Source: Cellulosimicrobium cellulans (lineage in GTDB: Bacteria > Actinomycetota > Actinomycetes > Actinomycetales > Cellulomonadaceae). Taken from it: DNA of 64,000 nucleotides. Below, piece after piece: positions 44,857 to 52,814 of this stretch. The notes beneath the pieces are model-generated. The model had not been told where the DNA came from. It ran no database searches and saw nothing but the letters and a program-made list of their open reading frames with translations. The DNA lies in contig NZ_VEGH01000017.1 in the NCBI RefSeq assembly GCF_007679345.1, forward strand, positions 1 to 64,000, given 5' to 3'. The position numbers and the translations under genes were made by a program. The first letter of the stretch is position 1. Each line of letters begins with the position of its first letter.

Positions 44857-44934
44857 TGCGCTGATGTGCGTCGTCGTACCCTGCTCGCACGGCGCGCAGT
44901 GAGACGAGGTGAACTGGTCGACCGCCTGCGATGA
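44857..44934 (+). pseudogene. Remnant of the 3' end of an FtsX-type permease gene
   Basis: Bases 44857-44934 align with the last 80 bases of the permease at 40838-43342, including GCTGATGTGCGTCGTCGTAC versus GCTGACGTGCGCCGTGGTGC and an ending that reads GELVDRLR-stop in both. Small indels break the frame. Upstream, 44435-44856 shows no convincing gene. It marks the left part of the second copy of the duplicated unit. Confidence 0.65.
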
Positions 44935-44997
44935 GCGCCCTGCTGGGGACCGGGCGGAGCCCACAACTCGCGGCGTCACAGTCTGCAGGCGCCATGG

Positions 44998-45450
44998 CTA
45001 CACGGCATCAAAGAGGAACCCCAGGAGCACCGTGAGTCCCGCTGTTAGCCAGCCGAGCACGATCAAGATCGTCATCCCGGCGTGGAGCAACCAGCGGACC
45101 GCGCGACTGCCTACCGGCTCGGCGTCACGTCGCTCGCGCACTACCTCGTCCTGCACCCATGCCCAGGCTGCAGCGACCGTGCCGCTCGCCACGAGGAGAA
45201 CCGCCAGCAACGCGGCGGGCAGACGCACCGGACCGATCGCCAGCGGCTCCACCTCCCCGATCAGCCAGCGCGCCAAGAGCGCAGGCAGGACGAGGCACAC
45301 CGCTGCGATCAGACGTAGTGCCTGGCCGCGCGGCCATGAACCCGGCGCGAGCTCGGAAGGGCGCATGTCTCCAACCTGATCACTCGGCGGTGTGGTCTGC
45401 GTTGCTCGGCCGGACGCTGCAGTGGCGCCGTGGTCGGGGCTACCCATCAT
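44998..45450 (-). CDS. Small integral membrane protein (intact copy)
   Basis: A 150-residue protein with a hydrophilic N-terminus followed by about three to four TM helices (LIAAVCLVLPALLARWLIGE, AALLAVLLVASGTVAAAWAW, ILIVLGWLTAGLTVLLGFLF). ATG 45450 or 45447 has AGGAG upstream. It is divergent from the two-component operon at 45594 and shares the intergenic region with the TAACC box. A frameshifted paralogue lies at 43459. Function is unknown; it may be an accessory to the envelope-stress system. Confidence 0.65.
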   Translation of the reverse strand: MMGSPDHGATAASGRATQTTPPSDQVGDMRPSELAPGSWPRGQALRLIAAVCLVLPALLARWLIGEVEPLAIGPVRLPAALLAVLLVASGTVAAAWAWVQDEVVRERRDAEPVGSRAVRWLLHAGMTILIVLGWLTAGLTVLLGFLFDAV

Positions 45451-45510
45451 GGGCTCCTGATCTGGACGTTTCCGGGCGAGTTCGTGACGCCCCTGGTCTA
45501 GTCGCGGGAG

Positions 45511-45540
45511 GGTAAGGGGAGGGTTAACCCATCGCTAACC
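45511..45540. promoter_or_regulatory. TAACC-N6-TAACC response-regulator box (two-component operon)
   Basis: TAACC at 45525-45529 and 45536-45540 (11-bp step) is preceded by GGTAA at 45511 and GGTTA at 45522, giving three phased half-sites. It lies 54 bp before the regulator start and also upstream of the divergent membrane protein, so it probably serves autoregulation and the divergent gene. Confidence 0.65.
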
Positions 45541-45593
45541 GGCGGGCGGGATGCTTGATTGGTCACGCCGTCGATCAGGCTCGAGGGGGAACG

Positions 45594-46250
45594 ATGCGCG
45601 TACTCGTTGTCGAAGACGAAGTCGATCTCGCGCTCTCACTGGCCGAAGGGCTGAGCGCTGAGGGCTTCCAGGTGGAAGTTGCGCACGAAGGGGCCGCGGG
45701 CCTCGCCAGGATCGCCTCGTGGCAGCCGGACGTGGTGATTTTGGACCGGGACCTGCCTGTGCTCGGGGGCGATGCGGTCTGTCAGGCCCTGGCGACTGTG
45801 GGCAGCCCGACGCGGATCCTCATGCTGACCGCGGCCGCGACCCTGCACGACCGGGTTGCAGGTTTGGACCTGGGTGCCGACGACTACCTGGGCAAGCCTT
45901 TCGCCTACGTCGAGCTCCTGGCCCGCATCCGAGCGCTCGGGCGCCGAGTCGACCTTGATGACCGGCAGGTGTATGAGCGCGCCGGCGTCCGTCTGGACGC
46001 CGAGCGCCGCACGGTGACCCGCGACGGTCGTGCCATCCAGTTGACACCGTTGCAGCTCGCTGTTCTGACGGCATTGCTCGTCGCCGACGGTGGATACGTG
46101 TCCGTCGACGAGCTGTTCGCCGACGTCTGGGAAGGCCGCAGTGATCGGAGCCGCTCCGTGGTCAAGGTCGCCGTTCACGGCCTGCGCGTAAGACTCGGAC
46201 ACCCCGAGGTCATCGAGACCACCTCGGGCCTGGGGTACCGGATCACGTGA
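45594..46250 (+). CDS. OmpR/PhoB-family response regulator
   Basis: A 218-residue regulator: receiver with D51 (VVILDRDLPVLGG) and K101 (DDYLGKPFA), then a winged-helix domain (LTPLQLAVLTALLVADGGYV, SVVKVAVHGLRVRL, ETTSGLGYRIT). AGGGGGA precedes ATG 45594. The gene follows a TAACC-N6-TAACC box found also before the PBP (29578) and VOC (56169) genes, making it the best candidate to bind all three. The kinase gene overlaps its stop (TGATG). Confidence 0.92.
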   Translation: MRVLVVEDEVDLALSLAEGLSAEGFQVEVAHEGAAGLARIASWQPDVVILDRDLPVLGGDAVCQALATVGSPTRILMLTAAATLHDRVAGLDLGADDYLGKPFAYVELLARIRALGRRVDLDDRQVYERAGVRLDAERRTVTRDGRAIQLTPLQLAVLTALLVADGGYVSVDELFADVWEGRSDRSRSVVKVAVHGLRVRLGHPEVIETTSGLGYRIT

Positions 46251-47425
46251 TGACGTCCTCTTCGCCGCGCCCAGATCGCGTCGGTCCTTCGCCCAAGCGG
46301 CGTCCGCAGTCGTTGCGTACCCGCCTGACGGTGATCACGATCTCGCTGCTGGTCGCCACGGGGTTCGCGCTGACGGCCGTGCTGTACGTCCTGGTTGATC
46401 TGTCGATCGACGGTTCCGCGATCCAGCTGCAGGCGGAAGGCGGGCTCACCCGGTCGCTCGCGAGGTGGTCGGCGGTGATCGTGGTGGTGTTCGTCTCCAC
46501 GGCGTCCGCCGTGAGTTGGTTGCTGCTGCGTCGCGTGCTGGGTGCCCTGGAGACCGCGACTGCCGCGGCTCGCAACATCGGGGCCGACAACCTCGACGCC
46601 CGGATCCCGATCGAAGGGCCGCATGACGAAGTCAGGGTGCTGGGCGAGACGATCAACGCCATGCTCGACCGGCTCGCTGAGGCGCTGGAGTCCCAGCGTC
46701 GCTTCGTCGCCAACGCGTCCCACGAGCTGCGCACGCCGCTCGCCACTGCCAGGACCGCGCTCGACGTTCCGCTGACGCAGGGCAGAGTGCCGGCCGAGCT
46801 CGAACCCGCCCTGCGTCGCGCGGTCACCGCCAACGAGCGCAGCACCCGGATCCTGGACTCCTTGCTCACCCTCGCCCGCACGCAAGGTCAGGGCCTCGGC
46901 GTGCGGGTCCCCGTGGACCTCGGCGCGCTCCTGGCCGCGGCGGTGCGCGAACGTGCCGAAGCAGCCGATGCCGCCCAGATCGCGCTCACGGTCCACGAGA
47001 CCGAGACGATCGTGCTCGGCGATGAGCAGATGCTCGCGCAGGTCTGCGCGAACCTCATCGACAACGCCATCGTGCACAACCGGCATGGCGGGCACGCCCT
47101 GGCCTGGGCCGGTGTGCAGGACCTGGACGGGCAGATGCGCCCCGTAGTTGAAGTGACCAATGACGGGCAAGCCCTGCTGCCCGCAACCGTCGAGACACTC
47201 AAGGAACCGTTCCACCGCGGGACCGCGACCCGGATCCAGGCACCCCCGACCGCGGCCACCACAGGCTCAGGGTTGGGTCTCGGCCTGGCGATCATCGACG
47301 AGATCGTGACCCTGCACCAGGGGCGGCTCACGCTCACCGCCCGACCCGAAGGCGGCCTGACCGCACGCATCGAGCTGCCCGCATCACACCCGGGACCACG
47401 ACCAGCAGAAAAGGACCGCTCATGA
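46250..47425 (+). CDS. Sensor histidine kinase
   Basis: A 391-residue kinase: TM1 (about 27-50), a very short extracellular loop, TM2 (about 72-95), HAMP (about 96-150), HisKA with H158 (RRFVANASHELRTPLATART) and HATPase (ANLIDNAIVHN, GSGLGLGLAIIDEIV). The small periplasmic loop indicates intramembrane sensing, common among cell-envelope stress kinases. It overlaps the regulator stop and the following transglutaminase-like gene, forming one operon. Confidence 0.92.
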   Translation: MTSSSPRPDRVGPSPKRRPQSLRTRLTVITISLLVATGFALTAVLYVLVDLSIDGSAIQLQAEGGLTRSLARWSAVIVVVFVSTASAVSWLLLRRVLGALETATAAARNIGADNLDARIPIEGPHDEVRVLGETINAMLDRLAEALESQRRFVANASHELRTPLATARTALDVPLTQGRVPAELEPALRRAVTANERSTRILDSLLTLARTQGQGLGVRVPVDLGALLAAAVRERAEAADAAQIALTVHETETIVLGDEQMLAQVCANLIDNAIVHNRHGGHALAWAGVQDLDGQMRPVVEVTNDGQALLPATVETLKEPFHRGTATRIQAPPTAATTGSGLGLGLAIIDEIVTLHQGRLTLTARPEGGLTARIELPASHPGPRPAEKDRS

Positions 47426-48060
47426 GCACCAACTCGCCCAGCCCAGGTCCCAGCACCACCCCGTGGCGCAGTCCCCAGGCTGCTCGCCCCGACCGGTTCC
47501 TCGGTTCGGGCCTGGTCATCCAGACCCAGCACCCGCAGGTGCGCAGGTTGGCCGCGAGCCTGCGCGGCGGCCGCGACGACGAGCAGTTCGCGCGCGCAGC
47601 GTTCGAGTGGGTGCGCGATGAGATCGCACACTCCTTCGATGCCGGCGACCCACGCGCCACCCTCACCGCCTCCGAGGTTCTCTACCACGGCGTGGGACTG
47701 TGCTACGCCAAGTCGCACCTGGCCGCAGCGGTGCTGCGCGCCGGAGGAGTGCCCACCGGGTTGTGCTACCAGCTGCTGGCCGACGAGGAGAACGGCTTCG
47801 TCCTGCACGGCCTGATCGCGGTGTACCTGCGCGGCAGGTGGCACCGCCAGGACGTCCGAGGCAACCGTCCCGGACTGGACGCCCAGTTCTCCCTGGACCG
47901 CGAGCGGCTGGCCTACACCCTTGATCCAGAGTCCGGTGAGATCGACTACCCCCACGTCCAGGTCGCGCCCGCCCGGACCGTGGTCGATGTGCTCAGCACC
48001 GCCGAGAACATCTTGACCGCGACACTGCCCAGTTCGCTCGGGCGCGGGTCGAGCACATGA
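47422..48060 (+). CDS. Transglutaminase-like (papain-fold) protein
   Basis: A 212-residue soluble protein with the Cys-His-Asp triad: C94 (YHGVGLCYAKSHLAAAVLRA), H129 (GFVLHGLIAVYL) and D144 (WHRQDVRGN). There is no signal peptide or TM helix, so it is cytosolic. Transglutaminase-core proteins act as proteases, amidases or cross-linkers; this subgroup is uncharacterised to my knowledge. Overlapping starts and stops (ATGA at both ends) tie it to the two-component system and the next membrane protein. Confidence 0.78.
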   Translation: MSTNSPSPGPSTTPWRSPQAARPDRFLGSGLVIQTQHPQVRRLAASLRGGRDDEQFARAAFEWVRDEIAHSFDAGDPRATLTASEVLYHGVGLCYAKSHLAAAVLRAGGVPTGLCYQLLADEENGFVLHGLIAVYLRGRWHRQDVRGNRPGLDAQFSLDRERLAYTLDPESGEIDYPHVQVAPARTVVDVLSTAENILTATLPSSLGRGSST

Positions 48061-48638
48061 CACGACGTGAAGCACGCATGCGGTTCATCGTCGAGTTGGC
48101 TCTCGCGGCCCTGGCACTGTGCGCGATCATGCTGTTCCTGCGTGACCCTCGAGCCGGCGCCGACAGCATCGCTGAGCCCTCACCTTCCGCGACGAGTACG
48201 ACAGAGGACTCGGCCCCAGGACCACCGGTGGATGTCCACACGCGCGCCGCGAACGCGCCTACCCATGCCCAGGAAGCGCACGTCGGCGACTGCTACATGC
48301 TCGGAGAGCAGGATCCGACCTGGGGGATGGCGAACCTGGCGTTCGTCGACTGTGCGCAGCCTCACCACGGGCAGATCGTGCTCCAGCACATGCTCACCGA
48401 AACCACAGCGATCAACGTCGACCACCGGCCGGCAGACGACCCCGTGATGCCTGCGGTCGACTTCGCCCTCGAGGCCTGCGTCATGGCCGTCTGGGGCCTG
48501 GAACCCTCCGAGCTGCCGGTCGGCCCCGCCCTGTACTTCCCGACCAACCTCGTGCACGACGGCCTCGCCGAGGACGTGATGTGCGCGCGGGAGAGCCCGC
48601 AGCTCCATACGGGCTCGGCGACCGCGAGCAGCTGGTGA
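48057..48638 (+). CDS. Membrane-anchored extracellular protein, septum-formation-domain-like
   Basis: A 193-residue protein: one TM helix (about 11-28, IVELALAALALCAIMLFL), a Ser/Thr/Pro linker, and an extracellular domain with paired cysteines (HVGDCYMLGE, AFVDCAQPHHGQIV, ACVMAVWG, MCARES). The GDC...V.C..PH..QIV pattern resembles the actinobacterial septum-formation / DUF4190-associated domain. The start overlaps the transglutaminase stop (ATGA). Function is unknown; possibly a sensor or wall-binding partner. Confidence 0.6.
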   Translation: MTRREARMRFIVELALAALALCAIMLFLRDPRAGADSIAEPSPSATSTTEDSAPGPPVDVHTRAANAPTHAQEAHVGDCYMLGEQDPTWGMANLAFVDCAQPHHGQIVLQHMLTETTAINVDHRPADDPVMPAVDFALEACVMAVWGLEPSELPVGPALYFPTNLVHDGLAEDVMCARESPQLHTGSATASSW

Positions 48639-48728
48639 GCGCCCGCTCGATGCGCGAGCCCACCGTCTCTCTGCCAGGCATCCGACTCAGCGATGAGCCG
48701 TCCCAGCACATCCACCGGAGGACAGCAG

Positions 48729-49565
48729 ATGGCAGTCGACGAGCGTGACCGGTCCGACATCGAGGCCGTGCTCGCACACCGACACGATCAGGGGGCCGAC
48801 CTGTGGACGACCCCGGACCGCCGGCTGCTCAAGGGAGCGCCGTTCTCAGCGCTCGAGAGCCCGCTGCTCCTGCTCGAGCTCGGCATGAGCCGTGACGACC
48901 CGGTGCTGCGCCAGAGCACCGACCTGGTCTTCTCCGCTTGGCAGCCGGACGGGCGGTTCACGCTCTACCCCCGCGGGGCAGTGCTGCCCTGCCAGACGGC
49001 GATCGCCGCAAGGTTCCTGTGCCGGATGGGCCATGCAGACGACTCGCGGGTGAGGACCACGCTGCGGCACCTCCTGGAGACCCAGCACCACGACGGAGGC
49101 TGGCGGTGCAACAAGTTCAGCTTCGGGCGCGGACCGGAGACCGAGAACTCCAACCCGATGCCGACCCTGGTCACGTTGGACGCCTTCCGGCACACGGACT
49201 CGACGGCAGGGCCCGCCGTCGACCACGCCGTCGAGTCCCTGTTGAACCACTGGACGAGCCGCGCCCCGATCGGGCCGTGCCACTACGGCATCGGCACCTT
49301 GTTCATGCAGGTGTCCTACCCGTTCCGCGACTACAACCTTTTCTACTGGGTCTACGTGCTGTCCTTCTTCGACCGGGCACGGCGCGACCCCCGCTTCGGT
49401 GAGGCGCTCGCCGCCCTGGAGGCCAAGCTCGAGGACGGCCAGGTCGTCGTCGAACGGGTCGTTCCCAAGCTCGCCCGGCTGGCGTTCTGCCGCAAGGGGC
49501 GAGCCAGCGAGCTGGCAACCGCTCGCTACCGCGAGATCCGAGCCAACCTCGGTCTGCGGCGGTGA
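48729..49565 (+). CDS. Alpha/alpha-toroid (prenyltransferase/squalene-cyclase-repeat-like) protein
   Basis: A 278-residue soluble protein; ATG 48729 has GGAGG about 6-7 nt upstream. Repeated helix pairs with LLETQHHDGGWRCNKFSFG and AWQPDGRFTLYP carry the Q-x-x-DGGW-type repeats of terpene cyclases and protein prenyltransferase beta chains. Only two or three repeats are evident, shorter than a full cyclase (about 600 residues), so it is probably not a squalene cyclase. Its inclusion in a sensor / transglutaminase / ABC operon is unusual. Confidence 0.65.
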   Translation: MAVDERDRSDIEAVLAHRHDQGADLWTTPDRRLLKGAPFSALESPLLLLELGMSRDDPVLRQSTDLVFSAWQPDGRFTLYPRGAVLPCQTAIAARFLCRMGHADDSRVRTTLRHLLETQHHDGGWRCNKFSFGRGPETENSNPMPTLVTLDAFRHTDSTAGPAVDHAVESLLNHWTSRAPIGPCHYGIGTLFMQVSYPFRDYNLFYWVYVLSFFDRARRDPRFGEALAALEAKLEDGQVVVERVVPKLARLAFCRKGRASELATARYREIRANLGLRR

Positions 49566-49626
49566 TGATGCTGCGCTTCGTCCCGACAACGACAACTCCC
49601 GCGTTCGCCCACAGAACGGAGCGACC

Positions 49627-50397
49627 ATGAGCACCGCCATCACGGACGGAATCATCGACGTGTCTGGCCTGACCAAGACCTATGACGGCCACACCGTGGT
49701 CGACGCGATCAGATTCACCGTCCGCCAGGGCGAAGTCTTCGGGATCCTCGGGCCGAACGGTGCGGGCAAGACCACCACCCTGGAGATGATCGAGGCGCTG
49801 CGGCCCATCGACTCCGGCACCGTCACGATCGACGGGATCGACGTGGCAGCCGAGCCGCAGAAGATCCGGTCGATCATCGGCGTGCAGCTGCAGTCCTCGA
49901 CGTTCTACGAAAAAGTCACGCTGGTCGAGCAGATGCGGATGTTCGCGTCCTTCTACGGTGCGAAGATCGACCCGATGGACCTGCTCGGCGCCGTCGACCT
50001 GACCGAGAAGGCCAAGACCTACCCCGAGAAGCTCTCCGGCGGCCAGCGGCAGCGGTTCTCGATCGCGACCGCCCTGATCAACAGCCCACGCGTGCTGTTC
50101 CTGGACGAACCCACCACCGGCCTAGACCCTCAAGCCCGACGCCACCTGTGGGACCTGATCGTCGACATCAAAGCCCGGGGCATCACGGTCGTGCTCACCT
50201 CCCACTACATGGAGGAGGCACAAAGGCTCTGTGACCGGCTCGCGATCATGGACGCCGGGAAGATCATCGCCCTGGACTCGCCGCCGGCGATGATTGCCGC
50301 TCTGCTCGCCCGCGGGTTCACCAAGGACACCACCGTCGAGCGCGCCGACCTCGAGGACGTGTACATCGACCTGACCGGGAAAGCGCTGAGGGACTGA
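49627..50397 (+). CDS. ABC-2 transporter ATP-binding protein (DrrA/CcmA type)
   Basis: A 256-residue ATPase: Walker A GPNGAGKTT, Q-loop VQLQSSTFYEKVTL, signature LSGGQRQRFSIATALI, Walker B LFLDEPTTGLDPQ, H-loop LTSHYMEEAQRL. These forms are typical of drug, antibiotic-peptide and lipid exporters of the ABC-2 type. Its stop is two bases from the start of the partner permease at 50399. Confidence 0.92.
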   Translation: MSTAITDGIIDVSGLTKTYDGHTVVDAIRFTVRQGEVFGILGPNGAGKTTTLEMIEALRPIDSGTVTIDGIDVAAEPQKIRSIIGVQLQSSTFYEKVTLVEQMRMFASFYGAKIDPMDLLGAVDLTEKAKTYPEKLSGGQRQRFSIATALINSPRVLFLDEPTTGLDPQARRHLWDLIVDIKARGITVVLTSHYMEEAQRLCDRLAIMDAGKIIALDSPPAMIAALLARGFTKDTTVERADLEDVYIDLTGKALRD

Positions 50398-50398
50398 C

Positions 50399-51496
50399 AT
50401 GACCGCGATCGTCACCTTCGCGCGCACCCAGCTCCGCGCCTTCTCCCGCGACCCGGTCGCGATGTTCTTCACGGTCCTGTTGCCGCTGGTGTTCCTCGCC
50501 GTGTTCGGCACGATCTTCGGGGACACCAGCACGAACTTCCGTGTCGCGGTCATCGACAGCTCGGGATCAGAGTTCACGACAGCCTTCGTGGATCGAGCCG
50601 AGGACGACGGGCTGTTCCAGGTCGTCGACGTCGACTCCCTGGACGAGGCCAAGGAGCAGATGGGCCGCGGGCAGATCGACAGCATCGTCGAGCTGCCCGA
50701 GGGCTTCGGACAGGTCGGGCCCGTCGGAGACGCCCAGCTGCCGACCGGACAGATGACCGTCTACTACGAGGAATCATCCCCGCAGTCCGGGCAGACCGTC
50801 GCCGCGGTCATGCAGAGCATGCTCGACGCGATCAACCGGGAGATGACCGGGTTCGTCGACCCGCTGACCGTCGAGCAGCAACCCACCAGCACCGCGGGTC
50901 TGTCGCAGTTCGACTACACCTTCGCCGGCATGGTCGCCTTCTCGATGCTCTCGCTCGGGCTGTTCGGGCTGGCGAACATCATGCCGGCGGTCAAGCGCCA
51001 GGGTGTCCTGCGGCGCATCCGGTCCACCCCGTTCCAGGCGCCCTCGCTCTTGCTCGGGACGGCGCTGCAGTATCTGGTGATCGGCTTGATCTCCCTGACG
51101 GTGATGATGATCGCGGGCCTGACCATCTTCAGCTTCGACATGCGCGGTAGCTGGCTGACGCTTCTCGCCTTCGCGGTCCCCAGCCTGCTGATGATGATCG
51201 GCTTCGGGCTGCTCGTCGGCGCCTGGGCCAAGAACGAGAACCAGGCCGCGCCGTTGTCCAACCTGATCGCGCTGCCGCTGATGTTCCTGTCCGGGATCTT
51301 CTTCCCGCGGTTCCTGATGCCCGGCTGGCTCCAGGACGCGACCGCGTGGCTGCCGCTGACCCCGGTCGCAGACGGCATCCGGTTCATCACCACCGAGGGC
51401 GCGAGCCTGATGACTGTGGCGCCCCAGCTCGCCGTGGTCCTGGGCTGGACCGTACTGGTGTATCTGCTGGCGTTCCGGCTGTTCCGATGGGAGTGA
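50399..51496 (+). CDS. ABC-2 transporter permease
   Basis: A 365-residue protein: TM1 (about 20-40, DPVAMFFTVLLPLVFLAVFG), a large extracellular domain (about 45-175), then five TM helices ending VLVYLLAFRLFRWE. This YhgE/DrrB-like layout exports lipophilic or peptide compounds. It is translated with the ATPase at 49627. Together with the preceding regulator genes it forms a sense-and-export module. Confidence 0.9.
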   Translation: MTAIVTFARTQLRAFSRDPVAMFFTVLLPLVFLAVFGTIFGDTSTNFRVAVIDSSGSEFTTAFVDRAEDDGLFQVVDVDSLDEAKEQMGRGQIDSIVELPEGFGQVGPVGDAQLPTGQMTVYYEESSPQSGQTVAAVMQSMLDAINREMTGFVDPLTVEQQPTSTAGLSQFDYTFAGMVAFSMLSLGLFGLANIMPAVKRQGVLRRIRSTPFQAPSLLLGTALQYLVIGLISLTVMMIAGLTIFSFDMRGSWLTLLAFAVPSLLMMIGFGLLVGAWAKNENQAAPLSNLIALPLMFLSGIFFPRFLMPGWLQDATAWLPLTPVADGIRFITTEGASLMTVAPQLAVVLGWTVLVYLLAFRLFRWE

Positions 51497-51541
51497 GCCG
51501 ATGGCCCACCAACAGCACAAACCCGACCGAAGGGTCCGACG

Positions 51542-52030
51542 ATGATCTGCAGCGCTGCCGCACTCCAAGCGCCCGCCCCGAGCGACCCGATCTTGGTGCG
51601 GCGGGTGAAGACCGCGATGCTGTGGACGGACGTGGGCTTCCTCGGTTACTGGATCGCGACAGCCGCGGGGTTCCTGTCGGTGGGAGGCGGGCGGTTCATG
51701 AGCGACTGGAACTGGTCCTTCCTCGGCATGGACCTCACGGCGATCGGGACCGGGCTGCTCAGTCTCGTCCTCGCGCGAACCGGCCACCCGGCAGCACGCA
51801 CGCTCATGGTCATCTCCCTCACCCTGACCTCGGCAGCGGGTCTCATGGCGGTCAACTTCTGGATCCTGCGCGGCGACTTCGACCTCGCCTGGTGGCTGCC
51901 GAACCTGTGGCTGCTGCTGTTTCCCGTTGTGGCGCTGGTCGCGCTGTCGCGCGGCGGGCACCTGATCTCATCGCCGCCGGGCACGAGCCCACACCCCTCG
52001 AGCACGAGCCGACCCACGACTCGGGACTGA
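51542..52030 (+). CDS. Four-TM membrane protein of unknown function
   Basis: A 162-residue protein with four predicted helices (AMLWTDVGFLGYWIATAAGF, LTAIGTGLLSLVLARTG, TLMVISLTLTSAAGLMAV, WLPNLWLLLFPVVALVAL), reminiscent of the DUF5360 group. ATG 51542; it lies between the exporter and the SMR pair, on the same strand with short gaps, so it probably belongs to the same operon. Confidence 0.6.
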   Translation: MICSAAALQAPAPSDPILVRRVKTAMLWTDVGFLGYWIATAAGFLSVGGGRFMSDWNWSFLGMDLTAIGTGLLSLVLARTGHPAARTLMVISLTLTSAAGLMAVNFWILRGDFDLAWWLPNLWLLLFPVVALVALSRGGHLISSPPGTSPHPSSTSRPTTRD

Positions 52031-52039
52031 GCAGCTCAG

Positions 52040-52384
52040 ATGCACAAATGGCTGGCATTGCTGGGCGCGATCACCACAGAGGTCGCGGGCTCGCTGTCGA
52101 TGCGCGCCGCCGTCGACCAACCATGCATGTACGTCCTGGTCCTGCCGATGTACTGCGCTGCCTTCCTGTGCCTCGCCCGCGCACTGCACGCAGGCTTGGC
52201 GCTCGGTGTCGCCTACGGGATCTGGTCGGCAGCAGGCGTGGCCCTCACCGCCGTGTTCGCCTCAGCGCTGTTCGGCGAGCAGCTGACACCGATCATGGCC
52301 ATCGGTATCACCCTGGTCGTAGCGGGGGTGCTCCTGGTCGAGGTCGGCTCCCGCCCCGCGCGCAAGCAAGTGGCCCAGGCGTGA
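52040..52384 (+). CDS. Small multidrug resistance (SMR) protein, subunit 1
   Basis: A 114-residue, four-TM protein of the EmrE/SugE/EbrAB family: the first helix has the essential membrane Glu (KWLALLGAITTEVAGSLSMR), followed by GVAYGIWSAAGVALTAVF. It overlaps a second SMR gene (GTGA at 52381), the usual arrangement for heteromeric EbrAB/YkkCD-type pumps that export cationic compounds by proton antiport. Confidence 0.88.
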   Translation: MHKWLALLGAITTEVAGSLSMRAAVDQPCMYVLVLPMYCAAFLCLARALHAGLALGVAYGIWSAAGVALTAVFASALFGEQLTPIMAIGITLVVAGVLLVEVGSRPARKQVAQA

Positions 52385-52704
52385 ACGCGTGGATCGCTCT
52401 CGCCGGGGCCATCGTCTTCGAGGTCCTGGCCACCATCGCCCTGCGGATCGCCGTGACGAGCTCCAAAGCCTGGTACTTCGCGGTAGCCGTTGGCTATCTG
52501 GCAGCGTTCGTCGCGCTGGCCGTGACACTGCAACTCGGGCTCCAGCTCGGCGTGGCCTACGGCGTCTGGGCCGCGTGCGGCGTTGGTCTGACCGCCGTGG
52601 CCGGCCGGATGCTCTTTCGAGAACGGCTCTCACGGCTGACGGCCCTCGGCATCGTCCTGACCGTGCTCGGCGTGCTTCTCATCGAGAGCGGAGCTCCGGT
52701 CTAG
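52381..52704 (+). CDS. Small multidrug resistance (SMR) protein, subunit 2
   Basis: A 107-residue, four-TM protein with the same signatures (WIALAGAIVFEVLATIALRI with the conserved Glu, GVAYGVWAACGVGLTAVAGR). GTG 52381 overlaps the first SMR stop. Paired SMR subunits insert in opposite orientations and function as a heterodimer (family knowledge). It is the last gene of the run starting at 45594. Confidence 0.88.
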   Translation: MNAWIALAGAIVFEVLATIALRIAVTSSKAWYFAVAVGYLAAFVALAVTLQLGLQLGVAYGVWAACGVGLTAVAGRMLFRERLSRLTALGIVLTVLGVLLIESGAPV

Positions 52705-52814
52705 CGGCGCCCGACCTGGCGGGTCATCGCGGTGCAGGACGACCGCAGATCACGCCACCTACTCAGTCCTTGCGGGGCCAGCACCTAACGATCGGCCGTT
52801 CGTAGCGTGCTGGC

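Noticed and set aside
48729-49565. Squalene-hopene cyclase
   Set aside because: Only 278 residues with two or three QW-like repeats and no DxDD motif; it is an alpha/alpha-toroid protein of unknown activity.
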